Shown: piece after piece, positions 31,796 to 39,780 of the stretch | Numbering within the stretch: the first letter of the stretch is position 1 | How the letters are laid out: the number at the start of each line of letters is the position of its first letter | Assembly: GCA_021730985.1 (NCBI GenBank) | Contig: JAKFYI010000017.1 | Span: 1 to 45,420, forward strand | DNA length: 45,420 nucleotides | Source of the DNA: Hyphomicrobiales bacterium | GTDB lineage: Bacteria; Pseudomonadota; Alphaproteobacteria; Rhizobiales; Xanthobacteraceae | Direction of reading: 5' to 3' | Position numbers and translations under genes: made by a program | Notes under the pieces: model-generated | Databases searched by the model: none | Seen by the model: only the letters and a program-made list of their open reading frames with translations | What the model was told of the DNA's origin: nothing

Positions 31796-32803
31796 ATGAG
31801 CGTCCAAGCGCTGGGCTATGTCGGGGTTCGCGCCAAGAGCCTGGAGGACTGGGCCGCCTACGGCCAGAACTTCCTCGGCCTGCAGCGCGTCGATAAGAGC
31901 CGCAACGCCATGGCGTTCCGCATGGACGACCGCAAGCAGCGGCTGGTGGTCGATGCCGACGGCGGGCAGGGCATCGGCTTCTTCGGATGGGAGATGGCGG
32001 ACGCCGCGGCTCTCGATGATCTGGCGGCGCGGCTCGAAAAGATGGGCACCAAGGTGGCGCGCGGCTCGCGCGCGCTCGCCGACGAGCGCAACGTCAAAAA
32101 CCTGATCGTCACCAACGATCCCGGCGGCAACCGGCTCGAATTCTTCCACGGCGCCGCGGTGGCGTCCGATCCGTTCAAGCCCGGCCGCAACATCTCCGGC
32201 TTCCGCACCGGCACGCTCGGCATGGGTCATGTGGTCATGCACGCCGAGCGGCTTGCCGACATGATGCCGTTTTACCAGGAGGTGCTGGAGTTCAAGCTCA
32301 GCGACTACTGGCTGCGCCCGTTCCCCGGCTACTTCTTTCACGTCAATCCGCGCCACCATTCGATTGCGCTGGTGGAATCCGGCAAGAATGCCGTCCACCA
32401 CATGATGCTGGAGTTGTTCAGCCTGGACGACGTCGGTCAGGGTTACGATCTGGCGCTGCAGGACGAGGAGCGCATCGCGGTCTCGCTCGGCCGCCATTCC
32501 GGCGACTACGTCACCTCGTTCTACACCTGGAATCCCTCGGGCTTCATGGTGGAGTACGGCTGGGGCGGCCAGGAGATCGACGACAGCACCTGGAAGCCGT
32601 TCGAGCGCAAGCATGGCCCGAGCCTGTGGGGTCACGACCGCAAGTGGATGTCGCCCGAGAAGCGCGAGGAGTCGCGCCAGTTGTGCATCGAGTCCGCGGT
32701 GGCGGGCCTGCGCCAGCCGGTGCAGGTGCTCGAGGGCAACTACAATCAGATGGCCGGTGTGTGTCCCTGGTGGGATAACATGAAGGCCCAGAAGGCGGGT
32801 TGA
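31796..32803 (+). CDS. Type I (VOC-fold) extradiol dioxygenase, BphC-like
   Basis: 335 aa two-domain vicinal-oxygen-chelate protein. Compared with 2,3-dihydroxybiphenyl dioxygenase, the Fe(II) ligands fall at His145 (MGHVVMHAE), His201/202 (VHHMMLELFSLDD) and Glu253 (FMVEYGWGG). The catalytic His188 (PRHHSIALVE), His234 (LGRHSGDYVTSFY) and Tyr243 also align. So it should cleave a catechol next to its hydroxyls. The first domain is the degenerate half, without metal ligands, as usual. C-terminal 60 residues extend beyond BphC. Unrelated in fold to the LigB-type enzyme at 17046. Upstream lies a pair of CTAG palindromes; downstream a repeat and an MDR reductase. Confidence 0.88.
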   Translation: MSVQALGYVGVRAKSLEDWAAYGQNFLGLQRVDKSRNAMAFRMDDRKQRLVVDADGGQGIGFFGWEMADAAALDDLAARLEKMGTKVARGSRALADERNVKNLIVTNDPGGNRLEFFHGAAVASDPFKPGRNISGFRTGTLGMGHVVMHAERLADMMPFYQEVLEFKLSDYWLRPFPGYFFHVNPRHHSIALVESGKNAVHHMMLELFSLDDVGQGYDLALQDEERIAVSLGRHSGDYVTSFYTWNPSGFMVEYGWGGQEIDDSTWKPFERKHGPSLWGHDRKWMSPEKREESRQLCIESAVAGLRQPVQVLEGNYNQMAGVCPWWDNMKAQKAG

Positions 32804-32811
32804 TTTGCTCC

Positions 32812-32892
32812 GTCATGGCCGGGCTTGTCCCGGCCATCCACGTCTCAATCAAAGAAGAAGGCGTGGATGCCCGCGACAAGCGCGGGCATGAC
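32812..32892. repeat. Dispersed palindromic repeat (GTCATGGCCGGG family)
   Basis: GTCATGGCCGGGCTTGTCCC and GGGCATGAC ends with CCACG/CGTGG inner arms; each half is also a stem (GCCGGGCTTGTCCCGGC; GCCCGCGACAAGCGCGGGC). 81 bp, placed 8 bases after the dioxygenase stop and 26 before the reductase start. Confidence 0.8.
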
Positions 32893-32918
32893 GACGCGCA
32901 AACAGGAGGAATTTCCAA

Positions 32919-33884
32919 ATGAAAGCCGGTGTTGCATCGCCGAACGGCGTCGTCATCGTGGACGCCGATCAGCCCAAACCGAAGCCGACCGACATCCTGG
33001 TCAAGATCAAGGCGATCGCGTTGAACCGCGCCGATCTCGGCTCGGCTAAGGGCGACACCAGCCACGGCGCCGGGGCCGGCAAGCCGGTCGGCAGCGAATT
33101 CTCCGGCGAGGTGGTCGAGGTCGGAGCCGAGGCCAAGGGCTTCAAGATCGGCGACCGTGTGATGTGCCACTCGCCCGGCAGCCACGCCGAATACGCGGTG
33201 AGCGACTATGGCCGCGCCATGCCGATCCCGCAAGGCATGAGCTTCGAAACCGCGGCGACGCTGCCGATCGGGCTCAACACGCTGCACAATGCGCTCATCA
33301 CCGCGGGCCGGATGAAGAAGGGTGAGGCTGTGATGGTGCAGGGCGCCTCGTCCGGCGTCGGCATCATCGGCCTGCAGATGGCGAAGCTGCTGGGCGCAGG
33401 CTTCGTGGTCGGCACCTCGACCGACCCCAAGCGCCGCGCCAAGCTCAAGGAGTTTGGCGCCGACCTCGCGGTCAGCACCAAGGATGCGGACTGGACACAA
33501 CAGGTTCTCAAGGCGACCGGCGGCAAGGGCGTCAACCTCACGGTGGACATGCTGTCGGGCTCTGTGGTGAGCCAGACCATGCAGGCGACCGCGCTGCTCG
33601 GCCGCATCGTCAACATCGGCCGTCTTGCCGGCATGAAGGCCGAGTTCGATTTCGACATACATGCGCGCAAGCGCATCGACTACATCGGCGTCACGTTCCG
33701 CACCCGCACGGTGGAGGAGGTGCGCGACATCCTCGTCAAGATGCGCGCCGATCTGTGGGACATCGTCGCGGCCGGCAAGATCAAGGTGCCGGTCGACAAG
33801 ACCTATCCGCTCGCCGACGCGAAGGCCGGTCACGACCACATGCGCGCCAACGCGCACTTCGGCAAGATTTTGCTGATCCCGTAA
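32919..33884 (+). CDS. Medium-chain dehydrogenase/reductase, quinone oxidoreductase-like
   Basis: 321 aa NADPH-dependent enzyme of the zinc-free MDR branch. GroES-like N-terminal half (DILVKIKAIALNRADL, VGSEFSGEVVEVGAEA) and Rossmann half with VMVQGASSGVGIIGLQMAK, in which the GASSGVG loop replaces the GxGxxG of zinc enzymes. No catalytic Cys/His zinc set was found. VDKTYPLADAKAGHDHMRANAHFGKILL is the standard C-terminus. AGGAGGAATTTCCAA precedes the ATG. It likely reduces an enone or quinone produced by its neighbours. Confidence 0.9.
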   Translation: MKAGVASPNGVVIVDADQPKPKPTDILVKIKAIALNRADLGSAKGDTSHGAGAGKPVGSEFSGEVVEVGAEAKGFKIGDRVMCHSPGSHAEYAVSDYGRAMPIPQGMSFETAATLPIGLNTLHNALITAGRMKKGEAVMVQGASSGVGIIGLQMAKLLGAGFVVGTSTDPKRRAKLKEFGADLAVSTKDADWTQQVLKATGGKGVNLTVDMLSGSVVSQTMQATALLGRIVNIGRLAGMKAEFDFDIHARKRIDYIGVTFRTRTVEEVRDILVKMRADLWDIVAAGKIKVPVDKTYPLADAKAGHDHMRANAHFGKILLIP

Positions 33885-34007
33885 CGGCGCGCCGGGCGGA
33901 CGCCGAACGCTCGTGGCGCCTCCCTGCGCAACGATTGCCTGACTTCCGCGCTGGAAATCGCCGGCCGGTTGAGCGATGCTTCTTGCTGGCTGCTCAAGGA
34001 GAAGATC

Positions 34008-34997
34008 ATGCGGTTTCCGTTTCGCCTCGCGCGCTTGACGCTCTGGACTCTGACAGCGATGGCCGCGGCCGGTCCAGCTTCGGCACAAACCTGGCCGACG
34101 CGTCCCGTCACGGTCGTCGTGCCGTTCGCGGCCGGCAGCTCGACCGATACCGCGGCCCGTATCCTCTCGGTCGGCATGTCGGAGGTGCTGGGGCAGCAGT
34201 TGATCATCGAAAATGTCGGCGGCGCTGCCGGCATGACGGGCACGCTGCGGGTCGCGCGCGCGGCGCCGGATGGCTACCAGTTGCTGTTCGGCACCGTGGA
34301 TACGCTGGCGATCGCGCCGGCCCTGCAGAAGCAGCCGTCGTACGACAGCATCAAGGACTTCACGCCGGCGGGCATGGTGGTCGAACAGCCGATCGTGCTG
34401 ATTGTGCGCGAGGACCTTCCGGTCAAGACGCTGGCGGAATTCACGGCTTATGCGAAAGCCAACCAGGCGAAGATGCAGTTCGGTTCCGCCGGCGTCGGCT
34501 CGGGCTCGCATTTCGCTTGCGCCAAGCTGAACGGCGCGCTCGGGATCGACACGGTCCATGTGCCCTACCGCAGCTCGGGTTTGGCCGCGCAGGATTTGAT
34601 CGGCGGGCGTCTCGACTATCTTTGCGCCTTGGGCGCCACCGCGCGTCCGCCGATCGAGAGCGGCAAGGCCAAGGCCATCGCCCTGCTCACGGCGGATCGT
34701 TCGCCGCTGTTTCCGCAGCTTACGACCTCGAAGGAACAGGGCGTGACCGGCGTGGATTCGTATTTCTGGTCGAGCTTCCTGTTCCCGAAGGATACGCCTT
34801 CCGCCATCGTCCAGCGGCTCGCCGATGCCAGCAACCAGACACTCAACCGGCCGGCAACCGTTGAACAGTTGCGCAGGGCAGGGATCGAGCCGGTCGCCGC
34901 GGATCGCCGGTCGCCGGCATTCCAGCGCGACTTCACGGTGACGGAAATGAAGACCTGGGCCGATCAGGTGAAGGCGAGCGGGTTGCCGCTGCAATAG
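34008..34997 (+). CDS. Bug/TctC binding protein (unpaired)
   Basis: 329 aa. Signal peptide residues 1-27 ending GPASAQ. Mature TWPTRPVTVVVPFAAGSSTD, then GQQLIIENVGGAAGMTG and DGYQLLFGTVDT, give the Bug pattern with a SSTD variation in the carboxylate loop. AAGGAGAAGATC precedes ATG 34008, deciding against 33969. The luciferase-like monooxygenase gene follows after 14 bases, repeating the combination found at 25713-29057. No permease genes adjoin. The 123 bases upstream show no clear signal. Confidence 0.9.
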   Translation: MRFPFRLARLTLWTLTAMAAAGPASAQTWPTRPVTVVVPFAAGSSTDTAARILSVGMSEVLGQQLIIENVGGAAGMTGTLRVARAAPDGYQLLFGTVDTLAIAPALQKQPSYDSIKDFTPAGMVVEQPIVLIVREDLPVKTLAEFTAYAKANQAKMQFGSAGVGSGSHFACAKLNGALGIDTVHVPYRSSGLAAQDLIGGRLDYLCALGATARPPIESGKAKAIALLTADRSPLFPQLTTSKEQGVTGVDSYFWSSFLFPKDTPSAIVQRLADASNQTLNRPATVEQLRRAGIEPVAADRRSPAFQRDFTVTEMKTWADQVKASGLPLQ

Positions 34998-35011
34998 GCG
35001 GCGGAGCGCCC

Positions 35012-36037
35012 GTGATCAAGAAGATAGGCTTTCTCTCCTTCGGCCATTGGACGCCGTCGCCGCAGTCTCAGGTGCGGTCGGCGTCCGACGCGCTGCTGCA
35101 ATCGATCGATCTCGCAGTCACTGCCGAAGAACTCGGCGCGGACGGCGCGTACTTCCGGGTGCATCATTTTGCGCGCCAGCTCGGATCGCCGTTTCCGTTG
35201 CTGGCGGCCTGCGGCGCAAAAACCAAGCGGATCGAGATCGGCACCGCGGTCATCGATATGCGCTACGAGAACCCGTTGTACATGGCGGAGGACGCGGGTG
35301 CCGCCGACATCATCGCCGGCGGCCGCCTGCAACTGGGCATCAGCCGGGGCTCGCCCGAGCAGGTGATCGACGGATGGCGCTACTTCGGTTACGCGCCGGC
35401 CGATGGCATGACCGATGCCGACATGGCGCGGCGTCACACCGAGGTCTTTCTCGATGTGCTGCGCGGCGAGGGTTTCGCGCGCCCCAATCCGCGGCCGATG
35501 TTCCCCAACCCGTCCGGGTTGTTGCGCCTCGAGCCGCACGCGGAGGGGCTGCGCGAGCGCATCTGGTGGGGCGCCGGTTCCAACGCCACCGCCGTGTGGG
35601 GCGCCAAGCTCGGGATGAACCTGCAAAGTTCGACGCTCAAGAACGACGAGAGCGGCAAGCCGTTTCACATCCAGCAGGCCGAACAGATCCGGGCGTATAA
35701 AGAAGCTTGGAAAGAGGCGGGGCACACGCGCACGCCGCGCGTGTCGGTCAGCCGCAGCATCTTTGCGCTGGTCGATGACCGCGACCGCGCCTACTTCGGC
35801 GGCGGCGGCGAGAACGACGATCAGATCGGAATGCTCGGCGACAACACGCGCGCCATCTTCGGCCGCAGCTACGCCGCCGAGCCGGACGTGCTGGTGGAGC
35901 AACTCGCGAAGGATGAAGGAATCGCTGAGGCCGACACGTTGCTGCTGACGGTGCCCAATCAGCTCGGCGTGGACTACAACGCCCATGTCATCGAGGCGAT
36001 CCTGAAGCACGTCGCACCGGGCCTTGGCTGGCGCTGA
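35012..36037 (+). CDS. Luciferase-like (LLM class) flavin-dependent oxidoreductase
   Basis: 341 aa. KIGFLSFGHWTPSPQS, GADGAYFRVHHFARQ, TKRIEIGTAVIDMRYENP and DIIAGGRLQLGISRGSPEQ show the luciferase-like barrel with flavin-binding loops; IWWGAGSNATAVW is the middle motif. GTG start at 35012 with GGAGC 5 bases upstream and 14 bases after the Bug gene stop, so the two share an mRNA. Only a remote relative of the protein at 25713 (different loops), so not a local duplication. Ends in a hairpin covering its stop codon. Confidence 0.88.
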   Translation: MIKKIGFLSFGHWTPSPQSQVRSASDALLQSIDLAVTAEELGADGAYFRVHHFARQLGSPFPLLAACGAKTKRIEIGTAVIDMRYENPLYMAEDAGAADIIAGGRLQLGISRGSPEQVIDGWRYFGYAPADGMTDADMARRHTEVFLDVLRGEGFARPNPRPMFPNPSGLLRLEPHAEGLRERIWWGAGSNATAVWGAKLGMNLQSSTLKNDESGKPFHIQQAEQIRAYKEAWKEAGHTRTPRVSVSRSIFALVDDRDRAYFGGGGENDDQIGMLGDNTRAIFGRSYAAEPDVLVEQLAKDEGIAEADTLLLTVPNQLGVDYNAHVIEAILKHVAPGLGWR

Positions 36038-36054
36038 CGCCCTGGGGCGTCAGC
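36033..36054 (+). terminator. Hairpin over the monooxygenase stop codon
   Basis: GCTGACGCC (36033-36041) and GGCGTCAGC (36046-36054) make a perfect 9-bp stem with a 4-base loop; the TGA stop is in the left arm. Followed by ACTTCAGAGT rather than a T-run. Likely transcript end for the Bug-LLM pair. Confidence 0.45.
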
Positions 36055-36126
36055 ACTTCAGAGTCCGATGTTGAACAGCGGTTCTGAAAATAACGGTGGC
36101 CGCTCAGCGCGGCTCCCGGAACGGTG

Positions 36127-36411
36127 CTAGGGCGCCGGGCTCGTCAGCGACACCGGAGTTGAAGACGCCTTCTCCATCTCCTTCATCATCGCCTGCGCCT
36201 GCCGGATCGCACCACGGCACTGCTTGACCAGCGGATCGCGGTCGCCCAGCCGGGCCATCCGGACGCGGGCCTGGGCCGCCTGAGCCTTGGTGAGCACGTC
36301 GGTCGGAAAGCCCTCTCGCGATGCGAGTTCGGCGCATTCGCCCGGAACCTGGAATTGCGCCAGCGCGGGGGTCGCAACAAGCAGCAACGTCGCAGCAACG
36401 ATCAATCTCAT
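36127..36411 (-). CDS. Small secreted periplasmic protein
   Basis: 94 aa, no family recognised. Signal peptide residues 1-18 (RLIVAATLLLVATPALA) with cleavage before QFQVPGEC. The mature part is about 76 residues with two Cys (GECAEL, VKQCRGA), which could form one disulfide, and a helical, Arg/Ala/Gln-rich centre (TKAQAAQARVRMARLG). The C-terminus is a Ser/Thr/Pro tail. Two adjacent ATGs exist; the second (36411) is better spaced, 5 bases after GGAG. A good candidate promoter lies about 150 bases upstream. Confidence 0.65.
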   Translation of the reverse strand: MRLIVAATLLLVATPALAQFQVPGECAELASREGFPTDVLTKAQAAQARVRMARLGDRDPLVKQCRGAIRQAQAMMKEMEKASSTPVSLTSPAP

Positions 36412-36566
36412 CATCTCTCCAATTGGGATAGGAAGCGCCCGGCCGGGTTCGGCTTGGATGCCGTTTGTCTGTTTACGCGAAGCTGTGCGGACGCTTGGCG
36501 GCCAGGGCAGTGGTTGCTTGGCACCTGAGGGCACGGGGTATAGTGCACCGCACAAAAACACAAGCA

Positions 36567-36596
36567 ATAATCTTGCTTGGAACTGTCACATTTCAA
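36567..36596 (-). promoter_or_regulatory. Candidate sigma-70 type promoter for the small secreted protein
   Basis: On the minus strand TTGAAA (36591-36596) is followed after 17-18 bases by AGATTA/GATTAT (36567-36573). The -35 box matches five of six consensus positions; the -10 is weaker. It points toward the gene at 36411, leaving a leader of roughly 150 bases. Confidence 0.35.
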
Positions 36597-36618
36597 ATTA
36601 ACAATACTTTTCAATCAT

Positions 36619-36641
36619 ATAGCCCTCCGCTCGGGGGCTAT
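36619..36641 (-). terminator. Hairpin downstream of the outer-membrane protein gene
   Basis: ATAGCCC (36619-36625) and GGGCTAT (36635-36641) pair with a 9-base loop, 93 bases after the stop of the gene at 36734. On the minus strand an AT-rich stretch with short T-runs follows. A weak but plausible intrinsic terminator. Confidence 0.35.
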
Positions 36642-36733
36642 TGGCAGGCGTTTCAGGGTGGTTGCGACGCGGGCCGGTTGCCGGCGCAGTACCGGATGGC
36701 CGACCACGACTTCGATCCCCGGACACAAAGCGC

Positions 36734-37666
36734 CTATTGGCCGAGCGGCCACCGGGGCCGCGCGGAGCTGAGTTCGAAATCGATGCTTGCTCCGACGGTG
36801 AACTTTTCGGCGGCTCTGCTCGCAACCGTCGATGTCCTGCTGTCGAATCCGACGAGAAACCGGGCGCTCATGTTGTCATTGATCACGTACTTCAGCCCCG
36901 TGACGGCGGCGAGCCTCATGTCGTGGCGGCCGGCTTCGCTGCCGACGTAGTCAAGCGCGCGAAATCGCGGCGACACGACCCACCACAATCGCCCCGAGAT
37001 CTGCTGCTCGATGTCGAGCCGCGCGGTATAGCTGTAGCGCTCCACCGCGAACGTCTCGTCCATGCGCATCGTGGCGCCGATCGATGGCCTGATCCGCAGC
37101 CCCGGGTTGGGCGTCCATCGATAACTGGCAAACAGGTTGAATTCGTTCGCGACGTTGGTCCTTTCCTGAAAGGCGCCGTCAAAGTAGTTGGTGTGATCGA
37201 AGCTCACCCCTGCGGTGAACGCTCCCCAGCGCCTGGCAATGCTGCTCCCGGCGCTGGCAAATGTGTTGTCGTTGTCGCGGAAGCTGCCAAGCTGACCGTG
37301 CCCGCCGTTGGCAAAAATCGAGGCGCTCACGTCGGACGGCAGATGGGCGGTCGCCGTCAGCGCAAGGTAGGGAATGCCGTTCAGGGTCTGCCTGTCGCCC
37401 CTGGGTGTGCTGGTCTCGACGTATTGCAGGGGGATCGAACCCGCCGCGCGCCATTCGAACGAAGGTGCTGGGCCGTCGCCTTGGGCCGCGGCGGCAGCCG
37501 GCATTGCAACGGCCAGACCGAGCCAGCACCACGACGTTCTGATGATTCCAGCCGACAATTTGCCCGCAGCCAATCGCACAGCTGGCGCAAATACGCGCCG
37601 CCAAGCTGCTGTCAGGAAAAATACGCGGTGAGTAATCGAAAGTCGGCGACCCGCCTTGCCGCGCAA
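36734..37666 (-). CDS. Putative outer-membrane beta-barrel protein
   Basis: Up to 310 aa. Internal signal-peptide-like stretch TSWCWLGLAVAMPAAAAA near residues 44-61, so the true start is probably near residue 30-40. The mature part is made of alternating amphipathic strands with many aromatic residues (FAGVSFDHTNYF-like TAGVSFDHTNYF, NEFNLFASYRW, RLWWVVSPRFRALDYV) and ends FTVGASIDFEL, usual for a barrel, though 12 more residues follow it. No ATG fits: the open frame begins TTG at 37666, with GTG and TTG codons at residues 30, 32 and 37, none with a clear ribosome site. Protein family unknown; a DUF-type barrel. Confidence 0.6.
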   Translation of the reverse strand: MRGKAGRRLSITHRVFFLTAAWRRVFAPAVRLAAGKLSAGIIRTSWCWLGLAVAMPAAAAAQGDGPAPSFEWRAAGSIPLQYVETSTPRGDRQTLNGIPYLALTATAHLPSDVSASIFANGGHGQLGSFRDNDNTFASAGSSIARRWGAFTAGVSFDHTNYFDGAFQERTNVANEFNLFASYRWTPNPGLRIRPSIGATMRMDETFAVERYSYTARLDIEQQISGRLWWVVSPRFRALDYVGSEAGRHDMRLAAVTGLKYVINDNMSARFLVGFDSRTSTVASRAAEKFTVGASIDFELSSARPRWPLGQ

Positions 37667-37753
37667 GGTGCCGTCCGAGTGGTTAACGAATGGCTAACGC
37701 CGCCGTTCGCCCGCATCTAGGTGGATGGGCGCCGGACGCCACGATGACGGCGA

Positions 37754-39250
37754 TTATTCCGCCAGCGCGTCCTTCTTCTTTCGCACGGCGGGCGCGATCA
37801 TCACGACCAGGATCAGCACAGTTGCGATGATGAACGCGAGGCTGATCGGCCGCGTGACGAACACCGACGGATCGCCCTTCGACATCAGCATGGCGCGGCG
37901 CAGATTTTCTTCCATCATCGGGCCGAGCACGAAGCCGAGCAGCAGCGGCGCGGCCGAGAAGCCGAGCTTGAGCCAGAGGAATCCGGCGATACCGAACCCA
38001 GCGGTCAAATAAATCTCGAACGACGAGTTGCTCACGCTGTAGATGCCGATCGCCGAGAACGCCATGATCGCCGGGAACAGCAGGCGATAGGGCACCTGCA
38101 GCAGCTTCACCCACAGTCCGATCAGCGGCAGGTTGAGGATCACCAGCATCGCATTGCCGATCCACATCGAGGCGATGAGGCCCCAGAACAACTCGGGCCG
38201 TTGCGTCATCACCTGCGGTCCGGGCTGGATGCCTTGGATGGTGAGCGCGCCGAGCATCAGCGCCATCACGCCGGACGCCGGAAGTCCCAACGTCAGCATC
38301 GGGATGAACTTGGTCTGCGCGTCGGCGTTGTTGGCGGCCTCGGGGCCCGCGACGCCTTCGATCGCGCCCTTGCCGAACCGGGAGGGGTCTTTTGCGAGCT
38401 TCTTCTCCAGCATGTAGGACGAGAACGACGCGATGGCCGGGCCTGTGCCGGGCAGCACGCCGAAGAACGATCCGAGCGCTGTGCCGCGGACGATCGGCCA
38501 CGCCGAGGCTTTCAGGTCCTCGCGGGTGGGCATCAAATTGCTCACCTTGGCGGTGAAAATCTCGCGGCGCTCCGGCTGGCCCAGGTTGGTGACAATTTCG
38601 CCCACCGCGAACACGCCGACCGCGATGACGATGAAGCCGATGCCGTCCGACAGCTCGAAAATATCGAACGTGAAGCGGTGCATGCCGGTGTTCACGTCGC
38701 TGCCGACGATGCCGAACAGCAGGCCCATCACCACCATGGAAAGCGACTTGATGGTGTCGCCCTGCGCCAGCACGGCGGCGGCGACCAAGCCCATCAGCAT
38801 CAGTGAGAAATACTCCGGCGCGCCAAACTTAAGCGCGACCTCGGCGAGCGGCGGCCCTGCGAGCGCGATCAGCAGGGTGCCGACCGTGCCCGCGAAGAAC
38901 GAGCCGAACGCGGCGATCGCGAGCGCCGGGCCGGCGCGGCCCTGGCGCGCCATCTGGTAGCCGTCGATGCAGGTCACCACCGCGGCGGTTTCGCCCGGCA
39001 GGTTGACCAGGATCGCCGTGGTGGAGCCGCCGTACTGCGCGCCGTAGTAGATGCCGGCCAGCATGATCAGCGCGCCGACCGGCTCGACGTTGAAGGTCAG
39101 CGGCAGCAGCATCGCGATGGTGGCGAGCGGGCCGATGCCGGGCAGCACGCCGATCAGCGTTCCGACCAGCACGCCGATGAAGCAATAGGCGAGGTTCTGC
39201 AGCGAGAACGCCACGCCGAAGCCGAACAGCAGGTTGTTGAGAAGATCCAT
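37754..39250 (-). CDS. tctA: Tripartite tricarboxylate transporter large membrane subunit TctA
   Basis: 498 aa, eleven to twelve membrane segments, the permease subunit driving uptake with the ion gradient. Signature VLPGIGPLATIAMLLPLTF near residues 34-52 and its repeat VLPGTGPAIASFSSYMLE around 260, showing the family's internal duplication; AGIYYGAQYGGSTTAILVNLPGE is also conserved. Third gene of tctC-tctB-tctA, 3 bases after tctB. C-terminus ends in a Lys/Arg tail (VRKKKDALAE). No terminator stands out in the 87 bases after it. Confidence 0.96.
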   Translation of the reverse strand: MDLLNNLLFGFGVAFSLQNLAYCFIGVLVGTLIGVLPGIGPLATIAMLLPLTFNVEPVGALIMLAGIYYGAQYGGSTTAILVNLPGETAAVVTCIDGYQMARQGRAGPALAIAAFGSFFAGTVGTLLIALAGPPLAEVALKFGAPEYFSLMLMGLVAAAVLAQGDTIKSLSMVVMGLLFGIVGSDVNTGMHRFTFDIFELSDGIGFIVIAVGVFAVGEIVTNLGQPERREIFTAKVSNLMPTREDLKASAWPIVRGTALGSFFGVLPGTGPAIASFSSYMLEKKLAKDPSRFGKGAIEGVAGPEAANNADAQTKFIPMLTLGLPASGVMALMLGALTIQGIQPGPQVMTQRPELFWGLIASMWIGNAMLVILNLPLIGLWVKLLQVPYRLLFPAIMAFSAIGIYSVSNSSFEIYLTAGFGIAGFLWLKLGFSAAPLLLGFVLGPMMEENLRRAMLMSKGDPSVFVTRPISLAFIIATVLILVVMIAPAVRKKKDALAE

Positions 39251-39253
39251 GCC

Positions 39254-39706
39254 TCAGAACTCGGCGAGCAAGGGATAGGGCAGGCCGAGGCCCCAGATGA
39301 ACACGGCCACGCAGCCGAGCGTCAAGCCGATGGTGAGCAGCGTGACCTCGACCAGTTTGAATTCATCGCTGGCGAGCGCCGAGCCGAAGATCAGAACCAC
39401 AAGCGCCGGTACGAAGCCCGCGTGGGTCATCATCACGCCGAACAGGACGACCGACAGCGGAATGATGATGAGACCGCGCAGCGACCAGCCGGCTTCGACC
39501 CGGTCGGTGCTGCGGAAGGACTTGGCCATCAGGATCAGGCCGAACACGCAGAGCACGCTGCTCAATACGGCCGGGAAGTATCCGGGGCCCATGCGAAGCG
39601 ATGTGCCGAACGGATAGTTGCGGCCGATGATGAGCGCGGCCGCGCCGATCGCGACCAGCATGACGCCGGACCAAAAATCCTGGTTGTCGCGAAGTGCGAC
39701 CTTCAT
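39254..39706 (-). CDS. tctB: Tripartite tricarboxylate transporter small membrane subunit TctB
   Basis: 150 aa with four hydrophobic segments (VMLVAIGAAALIIGR, FPAVLSSVLCVFGLILM, GLIIIPLSVVLFGVMM, LTIGLTLGCVAVFIWG), the size and layout of TctB. RMGPGYFP after the first segment is the conserved signature. GGGGGGAACGTCG precedes ATG 39706; longer readings in this frame run back into tctC and were rejected. Forms the membrane complex with TctA. Confidence 0.93.
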   Translation of the reverse strand: MKVALRDNQDFWSGVMLVAIGAAALIIGRNYPFGTSLRMGPGYFPAVLSSVLCVFGLILMAKSFRSTDRVEAGWSLRGLIIIPLSVVLFGVMMTHAGFVPALVVLIFGSALASDEFKLVEVTLLTIGLTLGCVAVFIWGLGLPYPLLAEF

Positions 39707-39780
39707 CGACGTTCCCCCCGCTGTCGCGCCGGGAAGTCCCGCTCCCGGCGCAAAGCCAAATGTTGTTGTTCGTGAGCGCG

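Larger units (their letters stand above)
36412..36733. other. 322-base non-coding gap, AT-richer than the flanks
   Basis: No credible gene. On the minus strand it holds a candidate promoter (36567-36596) for the small secreted protein and a hairpin (36619-36641) that may end the outer-membrane protein transcript. The stretch 36540-36620 is clearly AT-richer than the surrounding sequence. The remainder shows nothing I can name. Confidence 0.5.

Noticed and set aside
32544..34994. Long minus-strand open frame (816 codons) opposite the MDR reductase and Bug genes
   Set aside because: High-GC shadow: rich in Arg, Ala, Gly, Asp and His with no domain pattern, while the plus strand carries clear genes with ribosome sites.
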